The notes under the pieces were generated by a model that worked only from the letters and a program-made list of their open reading frames with translations, was not told the DNA's origin and searched no databases. From positions 9,735 through 73,734 of the forward strand of contig JBDRNO010000212.1 in the NCBI GenBank assembly GCA_043811005.1: a DNA stretch of 64,000 nucleotides, given 5' to 3'. The position numbers were made by a program, and so were the translations under genes. This DNA comes from JBDRNO01 sp043811005 (GTDB lineage Bacteria > Bacteroidota > Bacteroidia > NORP154). Position 1 is the stretch's first letter. Each line of letters starts with the position of its first letter. Below, piece by piece: positions 16,756-25,854 of this stretch.

Positions 16756-19700
16756 ATGAAAACAAATAAATGGATCCTAACAGGGCTTTGCCTCGGCTGT
16801 TTTTCAATATCAGTTCAATTAAAAGCACAACTTACTGCCACTATTACCGACAGCGCTAATGTGAGTTGTAACGGGGGTTGTAATGGCGATGCAACTGTAT
16901 CTGTTAGCGGAGGCACAGGTCCTTTTGGTTACATGTGGAATGACCCGATGATACAGACCAATACAACAGCTACCGGTTTATGTGCAGGAACTTACATTGT
17001 TACTGTAACGGATAGCAGTGATACCTCAACAGCAACCGATAATATAACTATTACGGAGCCCCCCGCGCTTGTTACTTTAATCATTCCTACAGATGTATCC
17101 TGTAACGGCAATTGTGACGGAGCAGCAACCGTAACTGTTTCCGGAGGAGTGCCTCCTTATGCTTATCTGTGGAATACCGGGCAAATGATACAAGTTATAA
17201 TGGGATTATGTCCCGGGATTTACAGTATAACTATTACTGATGCTAATGGATGCACCGTAACAGATTCAACTGTCATAAGTGAACCTCCTCCTTTAGTTAC
17301 TGTCATAGATAGTATAATTGATGCAACTTGTGGAATGTGTGATGGTAGTATTTTTGTTAGTGGGACAGGTGGAACTGCACCTTATACTTATTTATGGGAT
17401 GATCCGGCTATGCAAACAACTACAACACCAACTAATTTATGTGCAGGAACTTACACAGTTACCGTTACAGACAATAACGGATGTGTAAATACTGCTTCAG
17501 CAACTGTAAATGACATCGCTGCATTTTCTGTTACAATTACTTCTACGGATGTTTCCTGTATCGGAGATTGTGATGGTACGGCAACTGCTACACCAACTGG
17601 AGGATCGCCTCCGTTTACATATCTTTGGAATACATCACCTGTTACCACAACACAAACAATTACCGGAATGTGCCAGGGAACATATACTGTTTGGGTAACA
17701 GATAACAGTGGATGTTCGTCAAATCAATCCGTAACAATAAATCAACCCCAGCCAATTTCATCCAATATAACTACCACAGACGCCACCTGCAGTTTATGCG
17801 ATGGAAGCGCAACTGCAAATCCAACAGGCGGTACGCCTCCATATTCTTATTTATGGACAGGCGGGGATACTACACAAACCGATACCGGCTTATGCCAGGG
17901 CAGCTACAATTTACAAATAACAGATTCCAATGGATGTGCTTATGACACTACTTTTATAATTTACAATGCCAGCGGTTTTACTGCTTCAATCTCATCTGTT
18001 ACAAATGCTTCCTGTAATGGCGTGTGTGACGGTTCGGCTACGCTCACCGCAAGTGGTGGTACAGCTCCTTATACATATCTTTGGGATGATCCCTCTTCAC
18101 AAATCACTGCTACCGCTACGGGCTTATGTGCGGGAATTTATAGTGTAACTGTTACTGATAGCGCGGGATGCTTTTATTCTGACAGTACCCCTATTAGTGA
18201 ACCAGCAATGCTTACTATTGTAATAAGCTCGGTTTCTGATGTGAGCTGTAATGGAGGAAGTAATGGACAAGCTTGTCTTACTGTTAGCGGAGGGACTGTG
18301 CCATATACTTATACTTGGGATCCACCTGTTTTTACATCTGATCCCTGTGCATTATCGCTGACTGCCGGCACCTACCTGGCAACAGTTGAGGATGCCAATG
18401 GCTGCTCAGATAGCGTAAATGTCACTATTAACGAACCAACTCCACTTATTGCATCAATTGCTTCTCAAACAGATGCTACTTGTGGTTCTTGCAATGGCAA
18501 CGCATCTGTAAGTGCATCAGGAGGCACTTTCCCATACGCCTACTCATGGAATACTGGAGATTCTTCAAATACCGTGATTGGTTTATGTGGAGGAATATAT
18601 TCTGTTGTAATCTATGATGCTAACGGATGTGATACTATGACAAGTGTTATTATTAATGATATTCCTCCATTTACATTTAACTTAAGTATAATTGATGCAA
18701 CTTGCGGGAATTGTGATGGGAATGCAACATCAAATCCAGCAGGCGGTTCACAACCTTATACTTATTCATGGACTAACGGTGATACAACCCAAACTGCTGA
18801 TAGTTTGTGTTCAGGTAGCCTTACTTTACAAATTACAGATTCTGCAGGTTGTATATTAGATACAACCTTTACAATAAATAATACTGCAGGTCTGACTGCC
18901 TCTATTACTTCAGTAACTGATGTTAGCTGTAACGGTGATAGTAATGGAACAGGTATAGTTACCCCAAACGGTGGCACCCCACCCTATACATATCTTTGGG
19001 ATGATACCCAGGCACAAACCGATTCAATGGCTATTAACTTAGCTCCCGGCACTTATAATGTAACTGTTACGGATAGTGCTGGGTGCAACTTTACTTTAAC
19101 TACTTCTATCCCAGAACCGCCACCTCTTACATTATCTCTTTTTCCTACAGATGTATCGTGTAACCAGACCAATGACGGATATATTTATATTAATGCTTCA
19201 GGTGGAGTGGAAAATTACCAATTCAGCATTGACAGCGGTTCTACATGGACTTATGATAGTTCATTCTTTAATTTATTTCCCGGAACGTATGAAGTTATTG
19301 TTCAGGACAGCAATGGCTGCCAGGCATCTGATACTACTACTATAGACACATCAACCTCCCTTAATATTTCCGCCACTGTTACAAATGCCGGTTGTGGATG
19401 GAATAATGGTTCAATAATGCTGAGCATCAGTGGTGGAATAGCTCCATACACTTACCAGTGGAGCCCCGGCTCTTGGTGGTGGGGCTCTTACAAAAATTAC
19501 CTTCCAGCAGGATTTTACAATGTAACGGTTACTGATGCCGGTAACTGTTCAAATACTGCCAGCATCTTTGTTGGTGATGGTTGTGCTCCTAACTTAATAA
19601 AGGGAAAAGTTTTTGATGACATGAATGACAATTGCCTTATGGATAGCGCGGATTTTGGCTTATCCGGCTGGTTGGTGAAAGCAGATCCCGGGCAGGTTTA

Positions 19701-21585
19701 TGCTTATTCTGACAATTCAGGAAATTATCACATGTATCTCGATTCCGGTAATTACACCATCTCACTCATAGACAATGATGTTCTGAGAACCCAGGTCTGC
19801 CCTTCATCACCGCCAACATACGGGCTTAGCTTAGGTACATCACCCGATACGGTAAATAATATTGACTTTAGTGTTCAATCGGCATCTTATTGCCCTGCTT
19901 TATCAGTTAACTTCTATCATATCGGATTCAGACCCTGCATTAGCAGTTGGTATAAGATAAATTATACTAATAATGGTACCGGAACTGCTTATAATGCGTA
20001 TATTGAGCTGGAACTCCCGCCAGAAGTAACAGCTACTTTAGTTAGCGGTAATATTTATTTTAATAAACCTCCATATAATTCAACCCCATGGGATAGTCAG
20101 TCGGGTAATATATACACCTATAATTTAGGTGATGTGGCACCTCAACAAAGCGGTTCATTTTATGTGTTGATTGAAGTATCCTGTAATGCAGTTATGAACA
20201 GCACTCTTTGTGTTACTGCCCATATTTATCCCGACAGCAGTTGTTTTCCGCCTGATCCTGCCTGGGATCATTCCAGCGTTGCTGTTGTGGGTAAATGTGT
20301 TGGCGATAGCTTAGCATGTTTTACCATTTACAACACAGGAGATCCCGGAACGGGCGATATGCAGGGCGCTGCCGAATACCGTATTTATGAAAATAATATT
20401 CAGGTATCTGTTGGTACTTTCCAGATTGCAGGTGCTGATAGTACTGTTATTTGCTGGACTGCCAACAGCAACACAATCAGATTGGAAGCCGACCAGCGAC
20501 CCGGGCATCCAGGTAACAGCCACCCGCAGGATAATGTTGAATTGTGCGGAGTTCCCACTTTTGTTACCGGTCAAATAACACAGGTTCCCGAAGATGACAT
20601 TGATGATTTTATTGAAATTTTTTGCGACTTTGTAAAATCCTCATGGGATCCGAATGATAAGAATGTGTTGCCTGAAGGATTGACTGAAACATATCATTAC
20701 ATTGATTCTACCGATATCCTTGAATACCTCATCCGTTTTCAAAATACAGGAAATGATACTGCCTTTAAAGTAGTGATAAGGGATACATTATCGACTTATC
20801 TTGATATTTCTACAATAGAACCCGGAGCGAGCAGCCACCCCTTTACATTCGATATATATGAAAGCGATATTATTCAATTCACATTTGATAGCATTATGCT
20901 TCCTGACAGCATTGTCAATGAGCCGGAAAGCCATGGATTCGTGAAATTCGAGATCAACCAGCAACCAGGAAATACCAAAGGAACAGTGATAGAGAATGAA
21001 GCAGGTATTGTATTTGACTATAACGAACCAGTCAATACCAATACAATATTCAACACCATTGGCAACATTGATTCGATCACCTGCTTTATTAATGCCGGCT
21101 TTACATTCCAGGGTGCTGATCAGACTGTCACCTTTACAAGCGCTTCCTCAAATGCTGATTCATATTACTGGGATCTTGGTGATGGAAACACCAGCACCCA
21201 GCAAAACTATTCACACATCTACTCAGATACGGGAACATATATCGTAACATTAATTGTAAACAACGATTGCGGAATTGATACTATTAGCAAGGAAGTTACT
21301 ATTCAATCCACAGGTATTTATCAAACAGGTTACGATGGTTACCAAATAACCGTTTACCCCAACCCGTTTAATTCAACAACAACGTTTGAGGTTTTGGGAA
21401 CCGGTAAACCCGGACCTCTAACATTTGAACTGCACAACATCCTTGGTGAACGTGTAAATGTAATGAAAGGCATTTCCGGCAATAAGTTTGTTGTTAGCAG
21501 GGAAGGGCTGACTGATGGTATTTATTTCTACAAGATAAGTTCGGTGGATGGATTGATTACAGCAGGGAAGCTGGTGATCAACTAA
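16756..21585 (+). CDS. SprB-repeat surface protein with type A T9SS sorting domain
   Basis: A 1,609-residue predicted cell-surface adhesin. A signal peptide (ends QLKAQ) is followed by twelve SprB repeats (about residues 25-945, about 76 residues each), marked by VSCNGxCDG or ATCGxCDG, then GGTxPYTYLW and GLCAGTYTVTVTDxNGC. Next come an SdrD-B-like module (KGKVFDDMNDNCL), a DUF7619-like region (WDPNDKNVLPEG, YLIRFQNTGNDTAFKVVI), one PKD module (YYWDLGDGNTS) and a type A sorting domain starting VYPNPFNSTTTFEV. SprB is the mobile gliding adhesin of Flavobacterium, but that protein has a type B terminus, so a direct gliding role is not assured. The last 215 bases are almost identical to three other genes here. 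Start: ATG in MKTNKWILTG. Confidence 0.9.
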   Translation: MKTNKWILTGLCLGCFSISVQLKAQLTATITDSANVSCNGGCNGDATVSVSGGTGPFGYMWNDPMIQTNTTATGLCAGTYIVTVTDSSDTSTATDNITITEPPALVTLIIPTDVSCNGNCDGAATVTVSGGVPPYAYLWNTGQMIQVIMGLCPGIYSITITDANGCTVTDSTVISEPPPLVTVIDSIIDATCGMCDGSIFVSGTGGTAPYTYLWDDPAMQTTTTPTNLCAGTYTVTVTDNNGCVNTASATVNDIAAFSVTITSTDVSCIGDCDGTATATPTGGSPPFTYLWNTSPVTTTQTITGMCQGTYTVWVTDNSGCSSNQSVTINQPQPISSNITTTDATCSLCDGSATANPTGGTPPYSYLWTGGDTTQTDTGLCQGSYNLQITDSNGCAYDTTFIIYNASGFTASISSVTNASCNGVCDGSATLTASGGTAPYTYLWDDPSSQITATATGLCAGIYSVTVTDSAGCFYSDSTPISEPAMLTIVISSVSDVSCNGGSNGQACLTVSGGTVPYTYTWDPPVFTSDPCALSLTAGTYLATVEDANGCSDSVNVTINEPTPLIASIASQTDATCGSCNGNASVSASGGTFPYAYSWNTGDSSNTVIGLCGGIYSVVIYDANGCDTMTSVIINDIPPFTFNLSIIDATCGNCDGNATSNPAGGSQPYTYSWTNGDTTQTADSLCSGSLTLQITDSAGCILDTTFTINNTAGLTASITSVTDVSCNGDSNGTGIVTPNGGTPPYTYLWDDTQAQTDSMAINLAPGTYNVTVTDSAGCNFTLTTSIPEPPPLTLSLFPTDVSCNQTNDGYIYINASGGVENYQFSIDSGSTWTYDSSFFNLFPGTYEVIVQDSNGCQASDTTTIDTSTSLNISATVTNAGCGWNNGSIMLSISGGIAPYTYQWSPGSWWWGSYKNYLPAGFYNVTVTDAGNCSNTASIFVGDGCAPNLIKGKVFDDMNDNCLMDSADFGLSGWLVKADPGQVYAYSDNSGNYHMYLDSGNYTISLIDNDVLRTQVCPSSPPTYGLSLGTSPDTVNNIDFSVQSASYCPALSVNFYHIGFRPCISSWYKINYTNNGTGTAYNAYIELELPPEVTATLVSGNIYFNKPPYNSTPWDSQSGNIYTYNLGDVAPQQSGSFYVLIEVSCNAVMNSTLCVTAHIYPDSSCFPPDPAWDHSSVAVVGKCVGDSLACFTIYNTGDPGTGDMQGAAEYRIYENNIQVSVGTFQIAGADSTVICWTANSNTIRLEADQRPGHPGNSHPQDNVELCGVPTFVTGQITQVPEDDIDDFIEIFCDFVKSSWDPNDKNVLPEGLTETYHYIDSTDILEYLIRFQNTGNDTAFKVVIRDTLSTYLDISTIEPGASSHPFTFDIYESDIIQFTFDSIMLPDSIVNEPESHGFVKFEINQQPGNTKGTVIENEAGIVFDYNEPVNTNTIFNTIGNIDSITCFINAGFTFQGADQTVTFTSASSNADSYYWDLGDGNTSTQQNYSHIYSDTGTYIVTLIVNNDCGIDTISKEVTIQSTGIYQTGYDGYQITVYPNPFNSTTTFEVLGTGKPGPLTFELHNILGERVNVMKGISGNKFVVSREGLTDGIYFYKISSVDGLITAGKLVIN

Positions 21586-21591
21586 ACAAAT

Positions 21592-21665
21592 CCTGTCAGG
21601 GTTGCGAATCCTGACAGGGTTTAAGGATAAGACCCGCAAGGTTTTTGAAACCTTGCGGGTCTTTT
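21592..21665 (+). terminator. Double hairpin terminator after the SprB-repeat gene
   Basis: The first hairpin (CCTGTCAGG...CCTGACAGG, 21592-21618) is followed by a stronger one: GACCCGCAAGGTTT pairs with AAACCTTGCGGGTC around a three-base loop (21631-21661), then CTTTT. Both hairpin types recur after the other type A cargo genes, so they are also dispersed repeats. Confidence 0.8.
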
Positions 21666-21698
21666 AAAAAAAAATTGTATCAATGACTGTAAAATTGC

Positions 21699-21729
21699 TT
21701 GTAAATCAAGATAAAAATTTTTATCTTTG
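21699..21729 (+). promoter_or_regulatory. Bacteroidota promoter for hicBA
   Basis: TTG (21699-21701), 20 bases, then TATCTTTG (21722-21729) match the phylum's -33 TTG / -7 TANNTTTG consensus with normal spacing, 45 bases before the hicB start codon. Confidence 0.75.
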
Positions 21730-21774
21730 AGACTCATTAAAAAAAGAAAGTAATAATATTAAATTTTAACTATT

Positions 21775-21981
21775 ATGAAAAGACATTTCACACTTGAATA
21801 TTGGATTGATGATAATTGGTATGTAGGAAAACTTAAAGAGATACCCGGTATATTTAGCCAAGGCGAAACGCTACAGGAATTAGAGGAGAATATCCGGGAA
21901 GTTTACCAATTAATGGCTGAAGATGAAGGAGAGCACTTCAATCCCAAAGTTAAAACCAAAGAAATTGAGCTGCAAATATGA
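21775..21981 (+). CDS. hicB: HicB family antitoxin
   Basis: A 68-residue HicB-type antitoxin with the degraded RNase-H-like fold of the family: FTLEYWIDDNWYVGKLKEIP, then GIFSQGETLQELEENIREVY, which matches the family's G-x-x-x-x-G-x-T-x-x-E-A-x-x-N pattern. It is short and shows no added DNA-binding domain, so autoregulation may depend on the complex or another factor. Its stop codon overlaps the hicA start (ATGA), indicating translational coupling. Antitoxin-first order is common for such pairs. Confidence 0.9.
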   Translation: MKRHFTLEYWIDDNWYVGKLKEIPGIFSQGETLQELEENIREVYQLMAEDEGEHFNPKVKTKEIELQI

Positions 21982-22160
21982 AACGTGGAAACTTTATTCG
22001 CGAATTGGTACAAGCAGGGTGTTATCTTAAACGTCATGGTAAAAAGCATGATATATATGTAAATATCCGTAAAGGAAAAAGAGTGCCTGTACCACGCCAT
22101 CCTGAAATTAAAGAAAGTATTTGCAGATTAATAAGGAAACAGTTGGGTATTAATAAGTAA
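21978..22160 (+). CDS. hicA: HicA family mRNA interferase toxin
   Basis: A 60-residue HicA toxin, a double-stranded-RNA-binding-like fold that cleaves mRNA. The pattern ELVQAGCYLKRHGKKHDIYV contains the conserved Gly22 and His24 (catalytic His in the family), followed by the basic strand KGKRVPVPRHPEIKESICRLI. Length is normal and the frame is intact, so it is probably active. It overlaps hicB by four bases. The pair sits between two SprB-repeat genes and may stabilise this island against loss; that is inference. Confidence 0.9.
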   Translation: MKRGNFIRELVQAGCYLKRHGKKHDIYVNIRKGKRVPVPRHPEIKESICRLIRKQLGINK

Positions 22161-22182
22161 ATAATTTTGAAAATTTATCAAC

Positions 22183-23718
22183 TTGAGAACAAATAACTGG
22201 ATATTGACCTGCCTTTGTCTCTGCTGTCTGTTAATTGCATCAGATGTAAATGCACAATTAACAGTAACTACAAGTTCTTTTGATGCTACCTGCAATGGAA
22301 GTTGTGATGGTTATGCAACTGTTACTGCAACAGGCGGGGTGATTCCATATACTCACTTATGGAACGACCCTGGCTCTCAAACTACTGCAACTGTTACTGG
22401 CTTGTGTGCTGGCACATATACTGTATTAGTAACAGATAGTAATAGTGATACAGCATCTGCTAGTATAACAATATCGGAACCTGATGCTATTACAGTTACT
22501 ATAACAGGAGATACAACTATTTGTATTGATGGCAGTGCTACGATAAGTGCATCAGCAACTGGAGGAACGCCACCATATATATACACATGGGATAATGGGT
22601 TGGGTAATGACAGCACTCATAATGTTACCCCTACTACCACTACCACATATACTGTGATTGTAATAGATGCCAATCTGTGTACAGGCGTTGCACAATCTGT
22701 AACGGTTTCAACAAACCCTCCGTTATCAGTAACGGCTTTTGGATCAGATATTATTTGCTATGGTGATAGTGCTCCTATAACAGCTGTTGCAAATGGTGGA
22801 GATGGCGGGCCTTATACATATACTTGGGATAATGGAGCAGGGTCTGGAAACATTGTACTGGTATCCCCTGCCAATACAACAACATCTACAGTAATGGTTT
22901 CGGATGCCTGCGGCACACCGGAAGCAAGTGCTTCGGTAACTATTGCACTAAGTCCGGCATTAGTTCTTAGCCCGGCAACAGCAACAATTTGTCCGGGAGA
23001 AAGCACAGTGTTTAATGTCAGCGGAGCATTAACTTATTGGTGGGCAGAGGAAGCTGCTCCAATGGACATAATAGGAACCGGCTCAACAATAACTGTAAGT
23101 CCGTCAGTTACAACCAGCTATCTGGTTACCGGAGATGATGGTGTATGCACCAGGACCGATACAGTTACGGTAACGGTGAATCCTTCGCCGGTAGCAGATT
23201 TTGGATTTATACCTAATGAAACAACAATAACAAACCCTGTATTTACTTTTACTGACCAATCATCATCTAGTGTTGTTTCGTGGCTATGGGATTTTGGAGA
23301 TGATTCTGATTCATCAATCCTTCAAAACCCTGTTCATACTTATGCAGATACCGGGACTTATGCTGTACTATTGACCGTTTACGACAGTGCAGGATGCATG
23401 GATACAGCACTTTATTATGTTATCATCGATGATACAATGACTGTGAATGTACCAATTATTTATAATAAGGGGATTTCAGTACAAGTGTTCCCAAATCCAT
23501 TTAATTCAACAACAACGTTTGAGGTTTTGGGAACCGGTAAACCCGGACCCCTTACATTTGAACTGCACAACATCCTTGGTGAACGTGTAAATGTAATGAA
23601 AGGCATTTCCGGCAACAAGTTTGTAATTAGCCGGGAAGGACTGACTGGTGGTATTTATTTCTACAAGATAAGTTCAGTGGATGGATTGTTTACTGCCGGG
23701 AAGCTGGTGATCAACTAA
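22183..23718 (+). CDS. SprB/Ig-like/PKD surface protein with type A T9SS sorting domain
   Basis: A 511-residue T9SS cargo related to its neighbour at 16.7 kb. The N-terminus (MRTNNWILTCLCLCCL, signal peptide ending NAQ) matches that paralogue, and the upstream AAAATTTATCA is shared, but the start codon is TTG instead of ATG. One true SprB repeat (ATCNGSCDGYATV) is followed by three looser Ig-like modules (TTICIDGSATISASATGG; IICYGDSAPITAVANGG; ATICPGESTVFNVSG), one PKD module (SWLWDFGDDSDSS) and a type A sorting domain (VFPNPFNSTTTFEV to the end). It looks like a shortened, rearranged paralogue. The surface ligand is unknown. Confidence 0.87.
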   Translation: MRTNNWILTCLCLCCLLIASDVNAQLTVTTSSFDATCNGSCDGYATVTATGGVIPYTHLWNDPGSQTTATVTGLCAGTYTVLVTDSNSDTASASITISEPDAITVTITGDTTICIDGSATISASATGGTPPYIYTWDNGLGNDSTHNVTPTTTTTYTVIVIDANLCTGVAQSVTVSTNPPLSVTAFGSDIICYGDSAPITAVANGGDGGPYTYTWDNGAGSGNIVLVSPANTTTSTVMVSDACGTPEASASVTIALSPALVLSPATATICPGESTVFNVSGALTYWWAEEAAPMDIIGTGSTITVSPSVTTSYLVTGDDGVCTRTDTVTVTVNPSPVADFGFIPNETTITNPVFTFTDQSSSSVVSWLWDFGDDSDSSILQNPVHTYADTGTYAVLLTVYDSAGCMDTALYYVIIDDTMTVNVPIIYNKGISVQVFPNPFNSTTTFEVLGTGKPGPLTFELHNILGERVNVMKGISGNKFVISREGLTGGIYFYKISSVDGLFTAGKLVIN

Positions 23719-23721
23719 ACA

Positions 23722-23795
23722 AACCCTGTCAGGGTTGCGAACCCTGGCAGGGCTTTTGAGACCCTCAGGGTTTTCGGAAACCCTGAGGGTCTTTA
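23722..23795 (+). terminator. Double hairpin terminator
   Basis: An imperfect CCCTGTCAGGGTTGCGAACCCTGGCAGGG hairpin (23723-23751) precedes a strong one: GACCCTCAGGGTTT pairs with AAACCCTGAGGGTC (23760-23791), then CTTTAT. Confidence 0.75.
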
Positions 23796-23877
23796 TTTAA
23801 ATAACAGGACATAACGGGTAAATAGCAAATAAGTATATTGAGAGAACTATTTAAGTTTCCAACATATTCCTTGTCAA

Positions 23878-23885
23878 TAAATTTG
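23878..23885 (+). promoter_or_regulatory. Possible -7 element of the sigma-factor operon
   Basis: TAAATTTG fits TANNTTTG, 77 bases before the sigma-factor start. The -33 position has TTT rather than TTG. Confidence 0.4.
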
Positions 23886-23961
23886 CGCTGCTATGTCCAT
23901 TAATTACTATTTTCGTAAAATAATTATTATATTGACAATCTTTAAAAAAACATAAAGGAAC

Positions 23962-24543
23962 TTGGAAGGATCTGATATAAATCTGGTTAAAAGGTTAAAG
24001 GAGGGAGATAAAGACGCTTACGTATATTTATACGAAAGCTATTATGCAGATCTATGCCTTTACGCCAGTAAATATGTGAAGGATATTTCATTATCAGAGG
24101 AAATAGTGCAGGATGTGATCTTTAATATCTGGGAAAAGAGAAAGACACTTGAATTACCGGATCATATCAGACAATACCTTTACAGGGCTGTTCACAACCG
24201 TTCGTTGAACTATATGAAACATGCGCAGGTTGAGGAAAAGTACAGGCAAGACCTTGCAGCCCAGCCAAGTTCCGGTTTTTCCGATGACCTGGTGACAAAG
24301 GAATTGGAAGAGCATATCAAGGAAGCTATTAAGTCCCTGCCTGGCAGGCAAAGGGAAATATTCGAGTTAAGCCGTTTTCATGGCTTAAAATACCGCGAAA
24401 TTGCAGAGAAGACCGGGATAAGCGTTAAAGGGGTTGAATATCATATGACCAAAGCACTGGAACACCTAAGTGATGCCTTGAAAGAATATTTGCCGGTACT
24501 TATCCCTTTGATAATTCCAGCTTTTAGCCCGCTAATAAGTTAA
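23962..24543 (+). CDS. ECF sigma factor, FecI/RpoE type
   Basis: A 193-residue RNA polymerase sigma factor with only regions 2 and 4, of the Bacteroidetes ECF type. Region 2 spans about residues 10-80 (DAYVYLYESYYADLCLYASKY; SEEIVQDVIFNIWEKR; IRQYLYRAVHNRSLNYMK) and region 4 about 125-175 (LPGRQREIFELSRFHGLKYREIAEKTGIS, with the helix-turn-helix ending VEYHMTKAL). The start is TTG with AAAGGA before it. The C-terminal hydrophobic end (LPVLIPLIIPAF) is longer than usual and could touch the membrane or the anti-sigma factor. The next gene is its FecR-like partner, 77 bases on. Target genes are unknown; neighbouring surface-protein genes are candidates. Confidence 0.9.
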   Translation: MEGSDINLVKRLKEGDKDAYVYLYESYYADLCLYASKYVKDISLSEEIVQDVIFNIWEKRKTLELPDHIRQYLYRAVHNRSLNYMKHAQVEEKYRQDLAAQPSSGFSDDLVTKELEEHIKEAIKSLPGRQREIFELSRFHGLKYREIAEKTGISVKGVEYHMTKALEHLSDALKEYLPVLIPLIIPAFSPLIS

Positions 24544-24620
24544 AAATGAAGGATTGACACTAGGGAAAATCCGGTTGAAATTGTAATGAATAAGAAGAGG
24601 ACATTAAAAAGAATCAATCA

Positions 24621-25619
24621 ATGGACAAAAACCTTATCACAAAATATTTGCTCGGAGAGACAACACCTGAAGAAACCCGCCAGGTTGCTGATCTTATTAA
24701 TACCGATGAACAGAGCAAGGCATATTTTAACAGCATAAAAAAGGTATGGGAGGCAGCAGAAGTACAGAAAATTGCTGAAAACATTGATGTGGAAGCTGCA
24801 ATAGATAAATTCCTCCAAAAAATTGAAGACAAAGGCAAAGTTGCTGCAGTTAGACCTATATTTGTAAAGAGCCCTGCCCTTAACTATATGCTGCGCATTG
24901 CCGCTGTTATTGTATTGGGGCTTGCTTTCTGGCTGATATTTTTAAACAGGACCGAAATAAGAACAATTGCAACCGGTGAGGAAAAGACTTATAGAGATAC
25001 TTTGCCTGATGGCTCTGTTGTTTATTTGAATTCATATACTACATTAAAATACCCGGAAGAGTTTGATGATGATATCAGAGAAGTGTTCCTTGAAGGAGAA
25101 GCATTTTTCGAAGTAGCAGGAAATAAAGACAAATCCTTTGTTGTTAACCTGGATAATGCAATAGTTAAAGCGCTTGGAACTTCGTTTAACATAAGCGCAT
25201 ATCCCGCAGGTGATTCGATCGAGGTTATTGTATCAGCAGGCAGGGTATTGTTGTATTCTGTTGAAGATGATCTGACCGATCTCCCGGAAAAACATTACCT
25301 GGAAAAAGGTGACAGGGGAGTATTCTCCAGGATCTCAAAAAAGGTAGTCAGGGAAATAAATACTAACCACAACTTTTTATACTGGGAAACAGGCATCCTG
25401 GCATTTAAGGAAACTCCATTACCGGAAGTTATTAAAGTGCTTAACAAGGAATTTAATCAAAACATTGTACTTGGAAATGAGAATCTGGAAAACTGCATCT
25501 TAACGGCAGAGTTTAATAATAAGAGTGTTGAAGCGATCGCAGAAATATTGGAAGCAACATTTGGTCTGGAAGTAAAAAGGGAAGGAAATAAAATTATTTT
25601 ACTGGGTAATGGATGTTAA
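24621..25619 (+). CDS. FecR-type anti-sigma factor
   Basis: A 332-residue single-pass inner-membrane regulator. The cytoplasmic N-terminus (about residues 1-85, with YLLGETTPEETRQVADLI) would hold the sigma factor. A membrane helix follows at about 90-113 (MLRIAAVIVLGLAFWLIF), then a periplasmic FecR domain (TGEEKTYRDTLPDGSVVYLN, TTLKYPEEF, REVFLEGEAFFEV, VVNLDNAIVKALGTSFNI) and a C-terminal DUF4974 domain (AFKETPLPEVIKVLNKEF) to the end. This is the standard partner of an ECF sigma factor in Bacteroidota. The usual TonB receptor does not follow; an STN-barrel protein does. Confidence 0.93.
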   Translation: MDKNLITKYLLGETTPEETRQVADLINTDEQSKAYFNSIKKVWEAAEVQKIAENIDVEAAIDKFLQKIEDKGKVAAVRPIFVKSPALNYMLRIAAVIVLGLAFWLIFLNRTEIRTIATGEEKTYRDTLPDGSVVYLNSYTTLKYPEEFDDDIREVFLEGEAFFEVAGNKDKSFVVNLDNAIVKALGTSFNISAYPAGDSIEVIVSAGRVLLYSVEDDLTDLPEKHYLEKGDRGVFSRISKKVVREINTNHNFLYWETGILAFKETPLPEVIKVLNKEFNQNIVLGNENLENCILTAEFNNKSVEAIAEILEATFGLEVKREGNKIILLGNGC

Positions 25620-25660
25620 TGTTCAAAAAAGGAAAGAATATTACTTTGTAAAATGATTAA

Positions 25661-25790
25661 AAATGCCACAAAATCACCAAAACACTAAATCCCACAAAAA
25701 TAGTTTTGAGCCGACACCTAAGGAAATTAAAGAAAAGGTTTGTTAAATAATTTAGTGGAATTTTGTGCTTTTGTGTTTTAGTGGCAAATT
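25661..25790. repeat. Inverted-repeat element, GCCACAAAxxCAC type
   Basis: ATGCCACAAAATCACCAAAACACTAAATCCCACAAAA and the opposing TTTAGTGGAATTTTGTGCTTTTGTGTTTTAGTGGCAAA are arms of one element, related to 15838-15946. It lies between the anti-sigma gene and the STN gene. Confidence 0.65.
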
Positions 25791-25809
25791 ATTGTTAGCC
25801 AGAGGCTGA

Positions 25810-25854
25810 TCCGCCTTACGCTTGCGCTGAAGCTTCAGCGTAGGCGCATGGCGG
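25810..25854. repeat. GC-rich palindrome at the start codon of the STN-barrel gene
   Basis: CCGCCTTACGCTTGCGC...GCATGGCGG contains a 16-base perfect inner palindrome CGCTGAAGCTTCAGCG (about 25825-25840) with outer arms CCGCC/GGCGG. The outer right arm includes the ATG at 25848. A hairpin here could mask translation initiation. Confidence 0.6.

Noticed and set aside
21775..22160. hicBA as part of a larger mobile island or prophage
   Set aside because: No integrase, transposase or phage gene was found within the window; the pair alone is not evidence of an island.
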